From Paracoccaceae bacterium (lineage in GTDB: Bacteria > Pseudomonadota > Alphaproteobacteria > Rhodobacterales > Rhodobacteraceae), in the NCBI GenBank assembly GCA_023383015.1, contig JAHDXW010000005.1, positions 110,859-168,442 of the forward strand: a stretch of DNA of 57,584 bases, written 5' to 3'. Positions 24,895-32,867 of this stretch are shown one piece after another (position 1 is the stretch's first letter; each line of letters begins with the position of its first letter). The notes under the pieces are model-generated. The model worked only from the letters and a program-made list of their open reading frames with translations. It ran no database searches and was not told the DNA's origin. The position numbers were made by a program, and so were the translations under genes.

Positions 24895-25166
24895 GCCTCC
24901 TCTGCCTGCCGGGTGACCGAAATCGCGCCCGTCGGGCACCATTCGGCGCAGACCGGTGCGCGCCGGTCGGGGCAGCCGTCGCACGCCGGCCGACCGTCGG
25001 CCGCCGCCTCCAGTACCTCGGCAGCCACCTCGGCCCGCGCAGCCAGCTTGCGGATGACGATGCTGCTGCGGCGCGGGGCGAAGGCGCCGAGATGGTGGAA
25101 CGAACAGCCGAGCTCGCAGATGCGGCAGGCGGCGCAGATGGTGGTGTCGATGCGGATCATGCCCAT
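24891..25166 (-). CDS. Two-cluster ferredoxin-like electron transfer subunit for AOR
   Basis: 91 residues, iron-sulfur protein. The first cysteine set is CAACRICELGC near residue 11; a second spaced set, CDGC...CAEWCPTGAI, lies near 63-80 and has the CP typical of 2[4Fe-4S] ferredoxins. It resembles the small iron-sulfur subunits that accompany bacterial AORs. I chose ATG 25166, which has GGAGG five bases upstream; an upstream in-frame GTG at 25178 overlaps that GGAGG. The ATGA overlap with AOR implies matched expression. Confidence 0.85.
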   Translation of the reverse strand: MGMIRIDTTICAACRICELGCSFHHLGAFAPRRSSIVIRKLAARAEVAAEVLEAAADGRPACDGCPDRRAPVCAEWCPTGAISVTRQAEEA

Positions 25167-25222
25167 GGGGTCCTCCACGCGACCGGCGCCGCACCGCGCT
25201 GGGAGGGCTGCCGAGGGGTTCA

Positions 25223-25252
25223 GATATACGACAGGTATATGTGGTGCGTCAA
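25223..25252 (-). promoter_or_regulatory. AOR operon promoter with overlapping ATATAC-N5-GTATAT operator
   Basis: On the minus strand TTGACG (25252-25247), an 18-base spacer and TATATC (25228-25223) form a good sigma-70 promoter. The perfect dyad ATATAC-GACAG-GTATAT occupies 25224-25240, covering the -10 and half the spacer, which fits a repressor site. Matching dyads lie at 27852-27868 and 32803-32819. Confidence 0.7.
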
Positions 25253-25316
25253 ACTCTGCGGCGGCACCGGGCTGCGACAGAACGCGCGCCGGCGCGGATC
25301 GGCCACCTGCCGGTCG

Positions 25317-27467
25317 TCAGGCGGGGAACGGAGCAGGGTCGAGGAAGCGGTCGAGCACGTTGGCGGTGATCCGCGACACGCTGTTCTCGCCGCCGTTCCA
25401 CAACAGCGACGTGGCCCAGGCGATAGTCCCTGTGGACCACACGGCGCCGCCGCCGGCCGTCGTGAGGAAGACCATGTCGCAGCGCGCCCGCCCGTTCTGC
25501 ACCCCGTCAAGGGCGCGCGTGGTGGTGATGTACTCCTCGCCCGTCAGCAGCGCGCCCTCGCTCTCGTATTCCGAGGTGGCGAGGATCACCGACCCGGGCG
25601 GCGAGCCGAGGTCGGCGTCCCAGCGGTCGATCTCGAGCCCCACGGCGCCGCCGCCGCGAAAGCCGAAATCGCCGATCACCTCGCTGTTGACCCCGCGGAA
25701 GACGAAATCGAGGCGCGGGTCGTGCGAGGCCTGGCTGCGCCGGAACCAGGTCGAGCGGACGAACAGGGTGGAGCTGAAGCCGGTGCCGACCAGCCGCTGC
25801 GGGGCCCGGCCGTGGGTGCGCCACAAACCGCCCGGCTCGCCGTTGAAGCTGAGGTGGTGCTCGCCCGGCTCGCCTTCCCATGTGCGCACGCCCGAGATGC
25901 CGCGGCGGTTCTCGATCACCCCGGGGTGGTCGTCCGACCACGCAATCCGCCAGTAGAAGCCATTGCCGCCGAGATACATGTGCCGCCCGCCCGCCTCCTG
26001 CCAGCCGTGCAGCGCGTCCCACATGGGGGTCGAGTAGTACTCGGGGTGCGACAGCGTCATCACCACGCGGTAGCCGTCGAGCAGCGCCCGGCCATCGCGG
26101 TGCAGGTCGTGGTCGGTGGCGACGTCGTAGGCGATGCCGCGCCCCTCCAGCCATTTCAGCACATGGGTGTCGTTGAGGTAGTTGAAGGTGTAGAGGCCGG
26201 GCCGCATGTTCAGCATCGGCCGACGCTCGCCGGCGTAGATCACCCCGCTGTCGTCGGCATGGGTGTCGTAGTGCGACAGCCCCAGTTCGCGGTGCAGGTT
26301 GAGGTAGAGCTCGTCCTCGCTCAGCGCCATCGGCGCCTCGTAGAGGTTCTCGGTGTTGTGGCTGTCGAACTTGATGTGGGTGTTTGCGTAAGCCATGTAG
26401 GTCGCCGTCGCCGCGATCACGAGCACCGGCGCGCGGGCCTCGCCGGGCCGTGCCGAGACGAAGAAGGGCACGTCGCTCTGCACCCCGGGCGCGGTCATCC
26501 TCGCGATGTAGAAGCCGCTGCGCGCCGTCGCCGGCGGCGTGATCGCCAGCGTCGTGTCCCAGCGGCAGTCGGTCATGTCGTCGTCGTGGAAGTGGATCGC
26601 GGCATACTGGCCGGGCGCGCGCGGCCAGCTTTCCACCGACCCGTCCCAGAGGTGCCCGGCCGCCCCGCGCATCGGCGTGTTGACGAGATCGAGGTCGCAG
26701 CCCGCGGGCCCGAGATCGCGGACCACGGCCGCCGGCTGGTCGCGGCCGAAATCCCAGCCGGCCAGCAGCGCCCCGTCGTCGCTGCGTCGCAGCGCCGGCG
26801 CCTCGATCTTGCCGTTGTAGCATTCGGCGACGAACAGCCGCCCGTCCTGCCGCCGCACCGCCGCCGCCGCGAGGACGAGCGGGTCCGCGGCTTCGGGCAG
26901 CGGCAGTGCCGCCAGCGCCGCGGCGGCGCTCTGGCTTGCCGGGTGGCCCGCGACGGGGGCTACCATCTCGGCCACCAGCGACAGCCCTTCCTCCCCCGGC
27001 GCCGCCGTCATCGTGACCCGGTACCAGAAGCGGCGCAGCAGCGGCTCGGCCAGCACCGCGCGGGCGGCACCCGCGGCAGCAAAGAGCCGCCCCTTGCCGT
27101 CCAGCCTCAGCCCCAGCGGTCCCCAGTCGACCACCGCCTGCGCCCGACCGGCCGCGGGCAGCGTGGGGAAGAGCAGGCAGGACAGCACGATCCCCGTCAC
27201 GCCCGGCAGCCCCGGGGCCCGCCGCGCGACTGCGTGCGAACCCGCCACAACGGGCTGGCCCTGCACCGGCAGGCCGTCGGCCCGGCCCCACTCCTGGGCC
27301 TCGAACGCCGCGCCCGGGCCATTCGGGTCGATGTCGCCGCAGATCACCCGCAGCACCTCGACGCGGCAGCGGTCGGGCCCGTTCGACGAGACCTTCAGCT
27401 CCACCGTCTCTCCGGGGCGGGTGACGAGCGGCTGGCAGTAGCCCAGAAGCCCGGTGCTGCTATCCAT
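25317..27467 (-). CDS. dmfA2: N,N-dimethylformamidase-like protein, large subunit
   Basis: 716 residues, close to the 760 or so of the DMFase beta subunit, an amidohydrolase that splits N,N-dimethylformamide into dimethylamine and formate with a mononuclear iron held by two Tyr and one carboxylate. The N-terminal 350 residues are lectin-like (concanavalin-type) beta structure. The C-terminal half has THIKFDSHNTENLYEAPMA, SHYDTHADD, and the conserved TLSHPEYYS near residue 475, which probably supplies a metal-ligand Tyr. I chose ATG 27467, with GGAGG nine bases upstream; it overlaps the small-subunit stop. The true amide substrate may be another N-alkyl amide. Confidence 0.8.
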   Translation of the reverse strand: MDSSTGLLGYCQPLVTRPGETVELKVSSNGPDRCRVEVLRVICGDIDPNGPGAAFEAQEWGRADGLPVQGQPVVAGSHAVARRAPGLPGVTGIVLSCLLFPTLPAAGRAQAVVDWGPLGLRLDGKGRLFAAAGAARAVLAEPLLRRFWYRVTMTAAPGEEGLSLVAEMVAPVAGHPASQSAAAALAALPLPEAADPLVLAAAAVRRQDGRLFVAECYNGKIEAPALRRSDDGALLAGWDFGRDQPAAVVRDLGPAGCDLDLVNTPMRGAAGHLWDGSVESWPRAPGQYAAIHFHDDDMTDCRWDTTLAITPPATARSGFYIARMTAPGVQSDVPFFVSARPGEARAPVLVIAATATYMAYANTHIKFDSHNTENLYEAPMALSEDELYLNLHRELGLSHYDTHADDSGVIYAGERRPMLNMRPGLYTFNYLNDTHVLKWLEGRGIAYDVATDHDLHRDGRALLDGYRVVMTLSHPEYYSTPMWDALHGWQEAGGRHMYLGGNGFYWRIAWSDDHPGVIENRRGISGVRTWEGEPGEHHLSFNGEPGGLWRTHGRAPQRLVGTGFSSTLFVRSTWFRRSQASHDPRLDFVFRGVNSEVIGDFGFRGGGAVGLEIDRWDADLGSPPGSVILATSEYESEGALLTGEEYITTTRALDGVQNGRARCDMVFLTTAGGGAVWSTGTIAWATSLLWNGGENSVSRITANVLDRFLDPAPFPA

Positions 27468-27807
27468 GGGCCGCATCCTCCACCGTCACCTCCTGCCCGG
27501 TCAGGTCGCGCCAGCGCCGCTTGAAGATGTCCCACTCCGCCTCGGCCATGCTTCGGTAACGGACCCCGGGCACCACCTCCGGGGCCACGCCGCGCACCCC
27601 GCTCAGCCGGCACAGCGCGTACTCGCGGAACGGCACGACCACGATCAGCGCATAACGCCCCTTCATCGGCGTGTTGCGCATCCGGTCGAGCACCTTCTGC
27701 AATTCGTGGCCGAACGGCCCGCGCAGGCGGTCGCGGTATTCGCGCGCCAGATCCATCCGACTGCCGTCGATCTGGTAGGTAGCGCCCTCGGGGTCGTAAA
27801 GCAGCAT
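27460..27807 (-). CDS. dmfA1: N,N-dimethylformamidase-like protein, small subunit
   Basis: 115 residues, matching the small DMFase subunit in size and position just before the large-subunit gene. It is largely helical and charged, with YQIDGSRMDLAREYRDRLRG near residue 11 and a C-terminal EAEWDIFKRRWRDLTGQEVT. In characterised enzymes the two subunits form alpha2beta2. The ATG at 27807 is divergent from the aminotransferase gene, and the 79-base gap carries one ATATAY-N5-GTATAY dyad shared by both promoters. The large-subunit gene overlaps its end by 8 bases. Confidence 0.78.
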   Translation of the reverse strand: MLLYDPEGATYQIDGSRMDLAREYRDRLRGPFGHELQKVLDRMRNTPMKGRYALIVVVPFREYALCRLSGVRGVAPEVVPGVRYRSMAEAEWDIFKRRWRDLTGQEVTVEDAAHG

Positions 27808-27828
27808 CGCCGCACCTCGTCCTGGGTC

Positions 27829-27868
27829 TGGACAGTGTAGGGCGGGTCTGCATATATTGAAAGTATAT
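27829..27868. promoter_or_regulatory. Divergent promoter with ATATAT-N5-GTATAT operator (aminotransferase / dmfA1)
   Basis: On the plus strand TGGACA (27829-27834), an 18-base spacer and TATATT (27853-27858) form a good promoter for the aminotransferase gene. On the minus strand TATACT (27867-27862) can serve as the dmfA1 -10. The dyad ATATAT-TGAAA-GTATAT at 27852-27868 covers both -10 boxes, so one bound protein could control both genes. Confidence 0.65.
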
Positions 27869-27886
27869 TCTATTGGAGAGAAATGG

Positions 27887-29107
27887 ATGCACATCAGCGG
27901 GCGGCTTCGGGCCGCGCGGGTGTCGGGCACGGTCCGGCTGTCGCAGCTTGCGCGGGCGCTTGCGGCCTCGGGCCGCCCGGTGATCGATCTGGCCGAGGGC
28001 GAAAGCGACTTCGACACGCCCGCGCATGTGGTCGAGGCCGCCCATGCAGCCGCCCGTGCCGGCCAGACCCGCTACACCGACGTCGCCGGAACCGCCGCGT
28101 TGCGGGCGGCCATCGCGGCCAGATTCCGCCGCGACCACGGGATGGCCGTCGAAGCGTCCCAGGTGGTGGTGGGCAACGGCGGCAAGCAGCTGATCTTCAA
28201 CGCCCTCATGGCCACGCTCGAGCCGGGCGACGAGGTGATCGTGCCGGCGCCCTTCTGGGTCAGCTACTACGACATCGCGGGGCTTTGCGGCGGCGTGCCG
28301 GTGGTGGTGCCCTGCGACGCCGCGCGCGGCTGGAAGCTCGGGGCCGACGCGCTCGCCGCCGCGATCACGCCGCGCAGCCGCTGGCTGATCCTGAATTCGC
28401 CCGGCAACCCCACCGGGGCGGTCTATTCGGCCGGCGAACTGCGGGCGCTGGCCGAGGTGCTGCGCGCCCATCCCGGCGTGGCGGTGCTGAGCGACGACAT
28501 CTACGAATCGATCCGCTTCGACGGCACGCCCTTCGCCACCATGGCCGCTGTCGCCCCCGACCTCGCCGACCGGGTGCTGACGGTGAACGGGGTCTCCAAG
28601 GCCTATGCCATGACCGGCTGGCGCATCGGCTATGCCGCCGGGCCGCAGGATCTGATCGACGCGATGGTCAAGCTGCAGGGCCAGCAGACCACCAACGCCT
28701 CCTCGGTGGGGCAGGCGGCAGCGCTGGCCGCGCTCACCGGCCCGCAGGACTTCGTCGCGGCTTGGTGCGCGGCCTATGCCCGCCGGCGCGACCAGGTGGC
28801 TGCCGCGCTCGCCGGCGTCCCGGGGCTGCGGGCGGGCCGGCCGCCCGGCGCCTTCTACCATTTCCTCGATTGCCAGGGCCTGATCGGCCTGCAGGCGCCA
28901 GGCGACACGACGATGGCCAGCGACACCGACCTCAGCGCCTTCCTGCTGGAACATGCGGGCGTGGCGCTGGTGCCTGGCAGCGCCTTCGGTGCCCCGGGAC
29001 ATCTGCGGCTGTGCTTTGCCAAATCCGAGGATGCACTCGCGCGCGCCTGTGCGCAGCTTGCCGCGGCGGTCTCGCGGCTGGGCGGACCCGCGCGCACCGA
29101 CGGCTGA
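27887..29107 (+). CDS. PLP-dependent aminotransferase, class I/II (AspC-like)
   Basis: 406 residues, fold type I aminotransferase. It has TRYTDVAGTAALRAAIA near residue 62, the cofactor-phosphate region GNGGKQLIFNAL near 99, PAPFWVSYYD near 122, SPGNPTGAVYS near 170, Asp/Tyr in LSDDIYE near 202, the PLP Lys in GVSKAYAMTGWRIGY near 238, and an Arg near the C-terminus in LRLCFAKSE for the substrate carboxylate. ATG 27887 follows GGAGAG. It transfers an amino group between an amino acid and a 2-oxo acid; the amino donor is unknown. It shares its operator with the dimethylformamidase-like pair, so the two probably act in one pathway. Confidence 0.88.
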   Translation: MHISGRLRAARVSGTVRLSQLARALAASGRPVIDLAEGESDFDTPAHVVEAAHAAARAGQTRYTDVAGTAALRAAIAARFRRDHGMAVEASQVVVGNGGKQLIFNALMATLEPGDEVIVPAPFWVSYYDIAGLCGGVPVVVPCDAARGWKLGADALAAAITPRSRWLILNSPGNPTGAVYSAGELRALAEVLRAHPGVAVLSDDIYESIRFDGTPFATMAAVAPDLADRVLTVNGVSKAYAMTGWRIGYAAGPQDLIDAMVKLQGQQTTNASSVGQAAALAALTGPQDFVAAWCAAYARRRDQVAAALAGVPGLRAGRPPGAFYHFLDCQGLIGLQAPGDTTMASDTDLSAFLLEHAGVALVPGSAFGAPGHLRLCFAKSEDALARACAQLAAAVSRLGGPARTDG

Positions 29108-29188
29108 CGCCGCGCCGCGCCACTCCCCCCGGAGCCAGCCCGCTGGGCGCGCCCGGGGTGAGGGCGGCCGTCCCCGGGGGCGGGGGGC

Positions 29189-30571
29189 TCAGCCCGGCAG
29201 AGTGCTTCCCCGGCCGCCGGCAAGCGGCGCCAGCGCCGCCCGCACGGAAACGGCAGGGTCGCCCGGCTGGGCGCAGAGGGCGACGATCGCGCCGATCCGG
29301 TCCGCGTCCAGATGCGGGGCGGCGAGCGTGCGGAACTTGGAGCGGAGATCGTCGCGGCCCATCGGGTTGGTGGGGTCGCCGAAGGCCGCCTCGACGGTGC
29401 GCAGGAAGGTCTGCCCGCCGCTGCGAAGCCGCACCCGGGCCGGGGCGAGGCCGGGGAAAAGCGCGTCCATGTCCGGGCTCGTCGATACCCTCACCCTGCG
29501 GGCCACCGCCTCCACCCTCCCGTTTCCGATCAGCCGCGCGTCCATCGGGGTCAGCGCCTCGGCACCGGCCACCGCCACGACCCCGAGGCAGAACGGAATC
29601 GAGAACTGCGCCTCGGCCTCGCTGGCCGGGGCTGGATGGTTGCCAAGCCCGGTGGCGCGCGCGAAGGTCTCGACCTCGATGGCCTCGATCGCCTCGGCCT
29701 GCACCCCGGTCTCAGACAGCAGGCCGGCCAGCGCGTCGATCGCCGAGTGGCTCCAGCGGCAGCAGGCATAGGGCTTGAAGAACAGCCCCGCGAGGGCATC
29801 GAACCGTCCCAGCCCGTCCACCAGCCGGGCCGGGTCGTAGAGGATCCCCTGATCGAAGGCCTGCGGGTAGCCGCGGAAGCCAGCCGCAGCGAGCTCGGCC
29901 GCGAACATCCCGCTGTGCACCGACCAGGCGATGCCTTCCTTGACGTCCGATCCGGCGAATCCGTGGTGCATCGCGGCGGCGACGCGGGGCGCGTGCTGTT
30001 CGGCGATCAGGATCGCCTCGGCCATGGCCGGGGGCGGCAGCCGCATCAGCCGCGCCGCCGCCACCGCCGCGCCGACGCCGCTCCACCGGCCCGAGACGGT
30101 GGAGCTGTGATGGGTCGGCCGCCGCGCCAGGGCGACAGCGATCGCCGCCTCGTAGCCGGCCACGATCGCAGCCATGAGCTCGTCCATCCGCGCGTCCGCC
30201 GCCTCGGCGGCGGCGCAGGCGGCCGCCACCACGGCGGCTCCGGGATGGCCGGCGGCCTTGCGGTGGCCATCGTCGATGTCGAGCGCGGTCGCGGCCATGG
30301 CATTGGCGGTTGCCGCCGCGATCGGGCTGCGCGCGGGGGCGTCGGTGAACCACAGCCGCGCCGGGCCGGGGGGGAACTGCGCCGCCATCACCCCGGCCAT
30401 GGCGCGCGACGAGCCCGCATCACGCCCCGCCACCGCAGCGCCCAGCACGTCAAGCAGGCAGTCGCCGGCACGCGCCAGCACCGTCGGGGGGATGTCGGCA
30501 GGACCGAGCCGGGCGACGAAGCGGGCAAGCGCGTCGACCGCCCGGCCGCCTCCCTCAGCCGCGGGCGACAT
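29189..30571 (-). CDS. MmgE/PrpD family protein
   Basis: 460 residues of the 2-methylcitrate dehydratase fold, a helical domain plus a swapped alpha/beta domain. It shows AGDCLLDVLGAAVAGRDAGS near residue 40, the conserved ALDIDDGHRKAAGHPGAAV near 95-113, and the active-site-lid segment FKPYACCRWSHSAIDAL near 265. The family covers methylcitrate dehydratase, cis-aconitate decarboxylase and iminodisuccinate epimerase, so the name alone does not give the reaction. Last gene of the operon FAD-oxidoreductase / D-hydroxyacid dehydrogenase / PrpD; its start overlaps the upstream gene by 17 bases. It converges with the aminotransferase gene, 81 bases apart. Confidence 0.85.
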   Translation of the reverse strand: MSPAAEGGGRAVDALARFVARLGPADIPPTVLARAGDCLLDVLGAAVAGRDAGSSRAMAGVMAAQFPPGPARLWFTDAPARSPIAAATANAMAATALDIDDGHRKAAGHPGAAVVAAACAAAEAADARMDELMAAIVAGYEAAIAVALARRPTHHSSTVSGRWSGVGAAVAAARLMRLPPPAMAEAILIAEQHAPRVAAAMHHGFAGSDVKEGIAWSVHSGMFAAELAAAGFRGYPQAFDQGILYDPARLVDGLGRFDALAGLFFKPYACCRWSHSAIDALAGLLSETGVQAEAIEAIEVETFARATGLGNHPAPASEAEAQFSIPFCLGVVAVAGAEALTPMDARLIGNGRVEAVARRVRVSTSPDMDALFPGLAPARVRLRSGGQTFLRTVEAAFGDPTNPMGRDDLRSKFRTLAAPHLDADRIGAIVALCAQPGDPAVSVRAALAPLAGGRGSTLPG

Positions 30572-31475
30572 GGCGGGCCAGAAGCGTGAAGCCCGCTGCC
30601 AGCAGGCGGTCGGTCGCCGCCGTCGTCAGCCAGGCCGAATGGGGAGTCAGGGTGACGCAATCGAGCGCCGCAAGGGGATGTCCGGCCGGCATCGGCTCGT
30701 TCGCAAGCACGTCGAGCGCGGCATGGCCGACCTGCCCGGACGCCAGCGCCACGAGCAGCGCGGCCTCGTCCACCAGCCCGCCGCGGGCGGTGTTGACAAG
30801 GATCGCCCCGCGCTTCATCGCCGCGATCCGCCCGGCGTCCAGCCAGCCAGCGGTGTCGGGCGTCAGGGCGAGGTGCAGCGACAGGATGTCGGCCTCGGCC
30901 AGCACCCGTTCCGCCGCCATCAGCTCCACCGGTGCGCCGCCGGCACCGCCCGACCGGCTCCAGCCGATGGTGCGGGCGCCGAGCGCATGCGCCAGCCGCG
31001 CGGTCTCGGCGCCGATCCCGCCCAGCCCAATCAACCCGAAGGTCCGGCCCGCGAACTCCTCGCCGCGCATGAGCCCCCAGGCACCGGCGCGCACCCGCCG
31101 GTCCATCTCGGCCAGCCGGCGCAGCGCGGCCAGTGCCAGCAGAATCGCATGCTCGGCCACGGCGCGGTCGCCGTAGCCCTTCACCCCCTCGAAGCGGATG
31201 CCCAGCCGAGCCGCCTCGTCAAGGTCGCCATGAGTGGCAAGGCCGGTGGAGAGATAGGCGATCGTTCGCAACTCGGGGCAGGCGCGCAGAACCCGGCCCG
31301 ACATGTAGGCCATGTAGGCCAGCACATGGAGCCGCCCCTGCATCCGCCCGATCAGCTCGTCCTCGCCGGTCGCCGCGCCCGGGATCACCTCGACCCCGGG
31401 CACGAGCGCCAGATGCTCCGGCGCCAGCCGCTCGGCGACATCGCCGTAGCAGTCCACGAAGGCCGGCGCCGCCAT
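30555..31475 (-). CDS. D-2-hydroxyacid dehydrogenase
   Basis: 306 residues, NAD-dependent. The Rossmann motif GLIGLGGIG lies near residue 146. The triad is Arg in NTARGGLVDE (about 233), Glu in DVLANEP (about 262) and His in LTPHSAW (about 281). A short N-terminal part with GRLHVLAYMAYMSG departs from phosphoglycerate dehydrogenases. It lies between the FAD oxidoreductase gene (2 bases upstream) and the PrpD-type gene (overlapping). It would reduce a 2-oxo acid or oxidise a D-2-hydroxyacid. The oxidoreductase upstream could produce such a 2-oxo acid from an amine, which gives a plausible order of steps but not a substrate. Confidence 0.86.
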   Translation of the reverse strand: MAAPAFVDCYGDVAERLAPEHLALVPGVEVIPGAATGEDELIGRMQGRLHVLAYMAYMSGRVLRACPELRTIAYLSTGLATHGDLDEAARLGIRFEGVKGYGDRAVAEHAILLALAALRRLAEMDRRVRAGAWGLMRGEEFAGRTFGLIGLGGIGAETARLAHALGARTIGWSRSGGAGGAPVELMAAERVLAEADILSLHLALTPDTAGWLDAGRIAAMKRGAILVNTARGGLVDEAALLVALASGQVGHAALDVLANEPMPAGHPLAALDCVTLTPHSAWLTTAATDRLLAAGFTLLARHVARG

Positions 31476-31477
31476 CG

Positions 31478-32779
31478 TCAGCCGACCACCGAGAAGCTGC
31501 TCTCACGGTTGATCTCGCGCCGGCGCGAGCAGAACCGCATGTTCAGCACGTAGTCCATGTTCGGCAGCGGGAAGCCGAAGGGTTCGGCATCATGGTCGGC
31601 GCCGCCCTCGCAGTAGTCGATGAGCGCGCGCATCATCATCCCGACCACGGGGGCGTTCTTGAACTGGTTGCCGCTGGTTCCCACCGCCATGTAGAAGCCC
31701 GGCAGATCCGACTTGTCGTAGATCGGGATCCAGTCGTCGGAGGCGTCGTAGAGATCGGCGATGCCCTGCACGCTGTTCGGCACGCCCATGGTGGGGAAGC
31801 GCTGGGCGCCGCGCAGTGCCTGCAGCCGGGCCTGCTCGGTGACGTTGCGGTTCCACTGGTCGGGGTCGACCCACTCCAGCGGGTCGCATTCCGGCTCCTC
31901 GCTGCCAATCAGGATCTTGTTGCCGACCTCGGGCCGCCAGTAGCCGCCGATGTCGGCATCCGAGCAGATCGACCCGTCCTTCTCGAAGTCGAACCCGGCC
32001 GGCGAGGGCACATGCGCAACCTCGACGCGCAGCGCCCGGGTGTGGATGTTCATGCCGCCCGTGACGCCCGCCATCTCGTTGATCTTGTAGGAATGCGGCC
32101 CGGCGACGTTGACCACGACCGGGGCCCGCAGCCGCCGCCCGCTCTCCAGCGTGACGCCGGCGGTGCGGCCGTCCTTCTGGTCGACCGACACCACCCGCTC
32201 GCCCAGAACGAAGATCGCCCCGGCGCGCCGTGCCGCGGCCTGGATGTTCTGGGTCGCCAGCATCGGGTCGCTGATGTAGCCCGCCTTGGGGAAGTAGAGA
32301 CAGTAGCGCATCTCGCCGTTCTGGGTGCCGAAGGCGGGGTCGTCGGCGGCTTTGGGCGGATGGAAGTGGCCGGGGTTCATGATCGGCAGGCGCGCGCGAA
32401 TCTTCGCCGGCGTCATCACCTCGTAGGGGATGCCGATGGCGTTGGCGATCACCTCGAGCTTCACGCCGTAGTTGTTCTTCTCGAAGCAGGTGTAGAAGCA
32501 GCCGGTCTCGCGGTAGCGTGCCAGCACCTCGTCCTTGAGGGCCCCGAGATAGCCCGCCCAGTCCTCCCAGTAGGGATAGTTGGACTTCGCCAACGCCGCG
32601 CCGTCCATCGTCGAGTAGTGCGTGCGGATGATCGCGCAGGAGTTCGCCGTCGAGCCCGCGCCCGCGACGGTGTTCTTGTCCACGCAGACGGTCCTGCGCC
32701 CGGACTTGGCCAGTTCGTATGCGGTGGCGCAGCCGATGATGCCCGCGCCGATCACGATGGCATCGAAGTCGTCAGACAT
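31478..32779 (-). CDS. FAD-dependent amine/amino acid oxidoreductase (DAO family)
   Basis: 433 residues. The FAD-binding GxGxxG is at the N-terminus (DAIVIGAGIIGCATAYELA, from residue 5), the conserved AGSTANSCAIIRTHYS follows near 40, and the C-terminal DDWIPIYDKSDLPGFYMAVGTSGNQFKNAPVVG forms the end of the FAD domain. Related to the sarcosine/dimethylglycine oxidase and opine oxidase group. ATG 32779, divergent from soxB, with an ATATAY-type dyad between them. First gene of an operon with a D-hydroxyacid dehydrogenase and a PrpD-type enzyme. Substrate is probably a secondary amine or N-substituted amino acid. Confidence 0.87.
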   Translation of the reverse strand: MSDDFDAIVIGAGIIGCATAYELAKSGRRTVCVDKNTVAGAGSTANSCAIIRTHYSTMDGAALAKSNYPYWEDWAGYLGALKDEVLARYRETGCFYTCFEKNNYGVKLEVIANAIGIPYEVMTPAKIRARLPIMNPGHFHPPKAADDPAFGTQNGEMRYCLYFPKAGYISDPMLATQNIQAAARRAGAIFVLGERVVSVDQKDGRTAGVTLESGRRLRAPVVVNVAGPHSYKINEMAGVTGGMNIHTRALRVEVAHVPSPAGFDFEKDGSICSDADIGGYWRPEVGNKILIGSEEPECDPLEWVDPDQWNRNVTEQARLQALRGAQRFPTMGVPNSVQGIADLYDASDDWIPIYDKSDLPGFYMAVGTSGNQFKNAPVVGMMMRALIDYCEGGADHDAEPFGFPLPNMDYVLNMRFCSRRREINRESSFSVVG

Positions 32780-32802
32780 GTCAAATCTCACCGTTGAGGT
32801 TC

Positions 32803-32819
32803 GTATACTTCTGATATAT
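32803..32819. promoter_or_regulatory. ATATAT-N5-GTATAC operator between the FAD oxidoreductase gene and soxB
   Basis: Read on the minus strand: ATATAT-CAGAA-GTATAC. It is the third member of the dyad set (25224-25240, 27852-27868). It overlaps -10-like hexamers on both strands: TATACT at 32804-32809 (plus) and TATATC or TATACG (minus). It would allow one regulator to govern the divergent FAD-oxidoreductase and sarcosine oxidase operons. Confidence 0.62.
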
Positions 32820-32867
32820 GTCTTTCGCGGGCGGTGCAAGCCGGCGTTTTCGTCCCGAGAGGTCGGA

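Noticed and set aside
29108-29188. GC-rich inverted patches between the aminotransferase and PrpD-type genes as a bidirectional terminator
   Set aside because: Only short, overlapping C and G runs with no defined stem and no U-tract on either strand.
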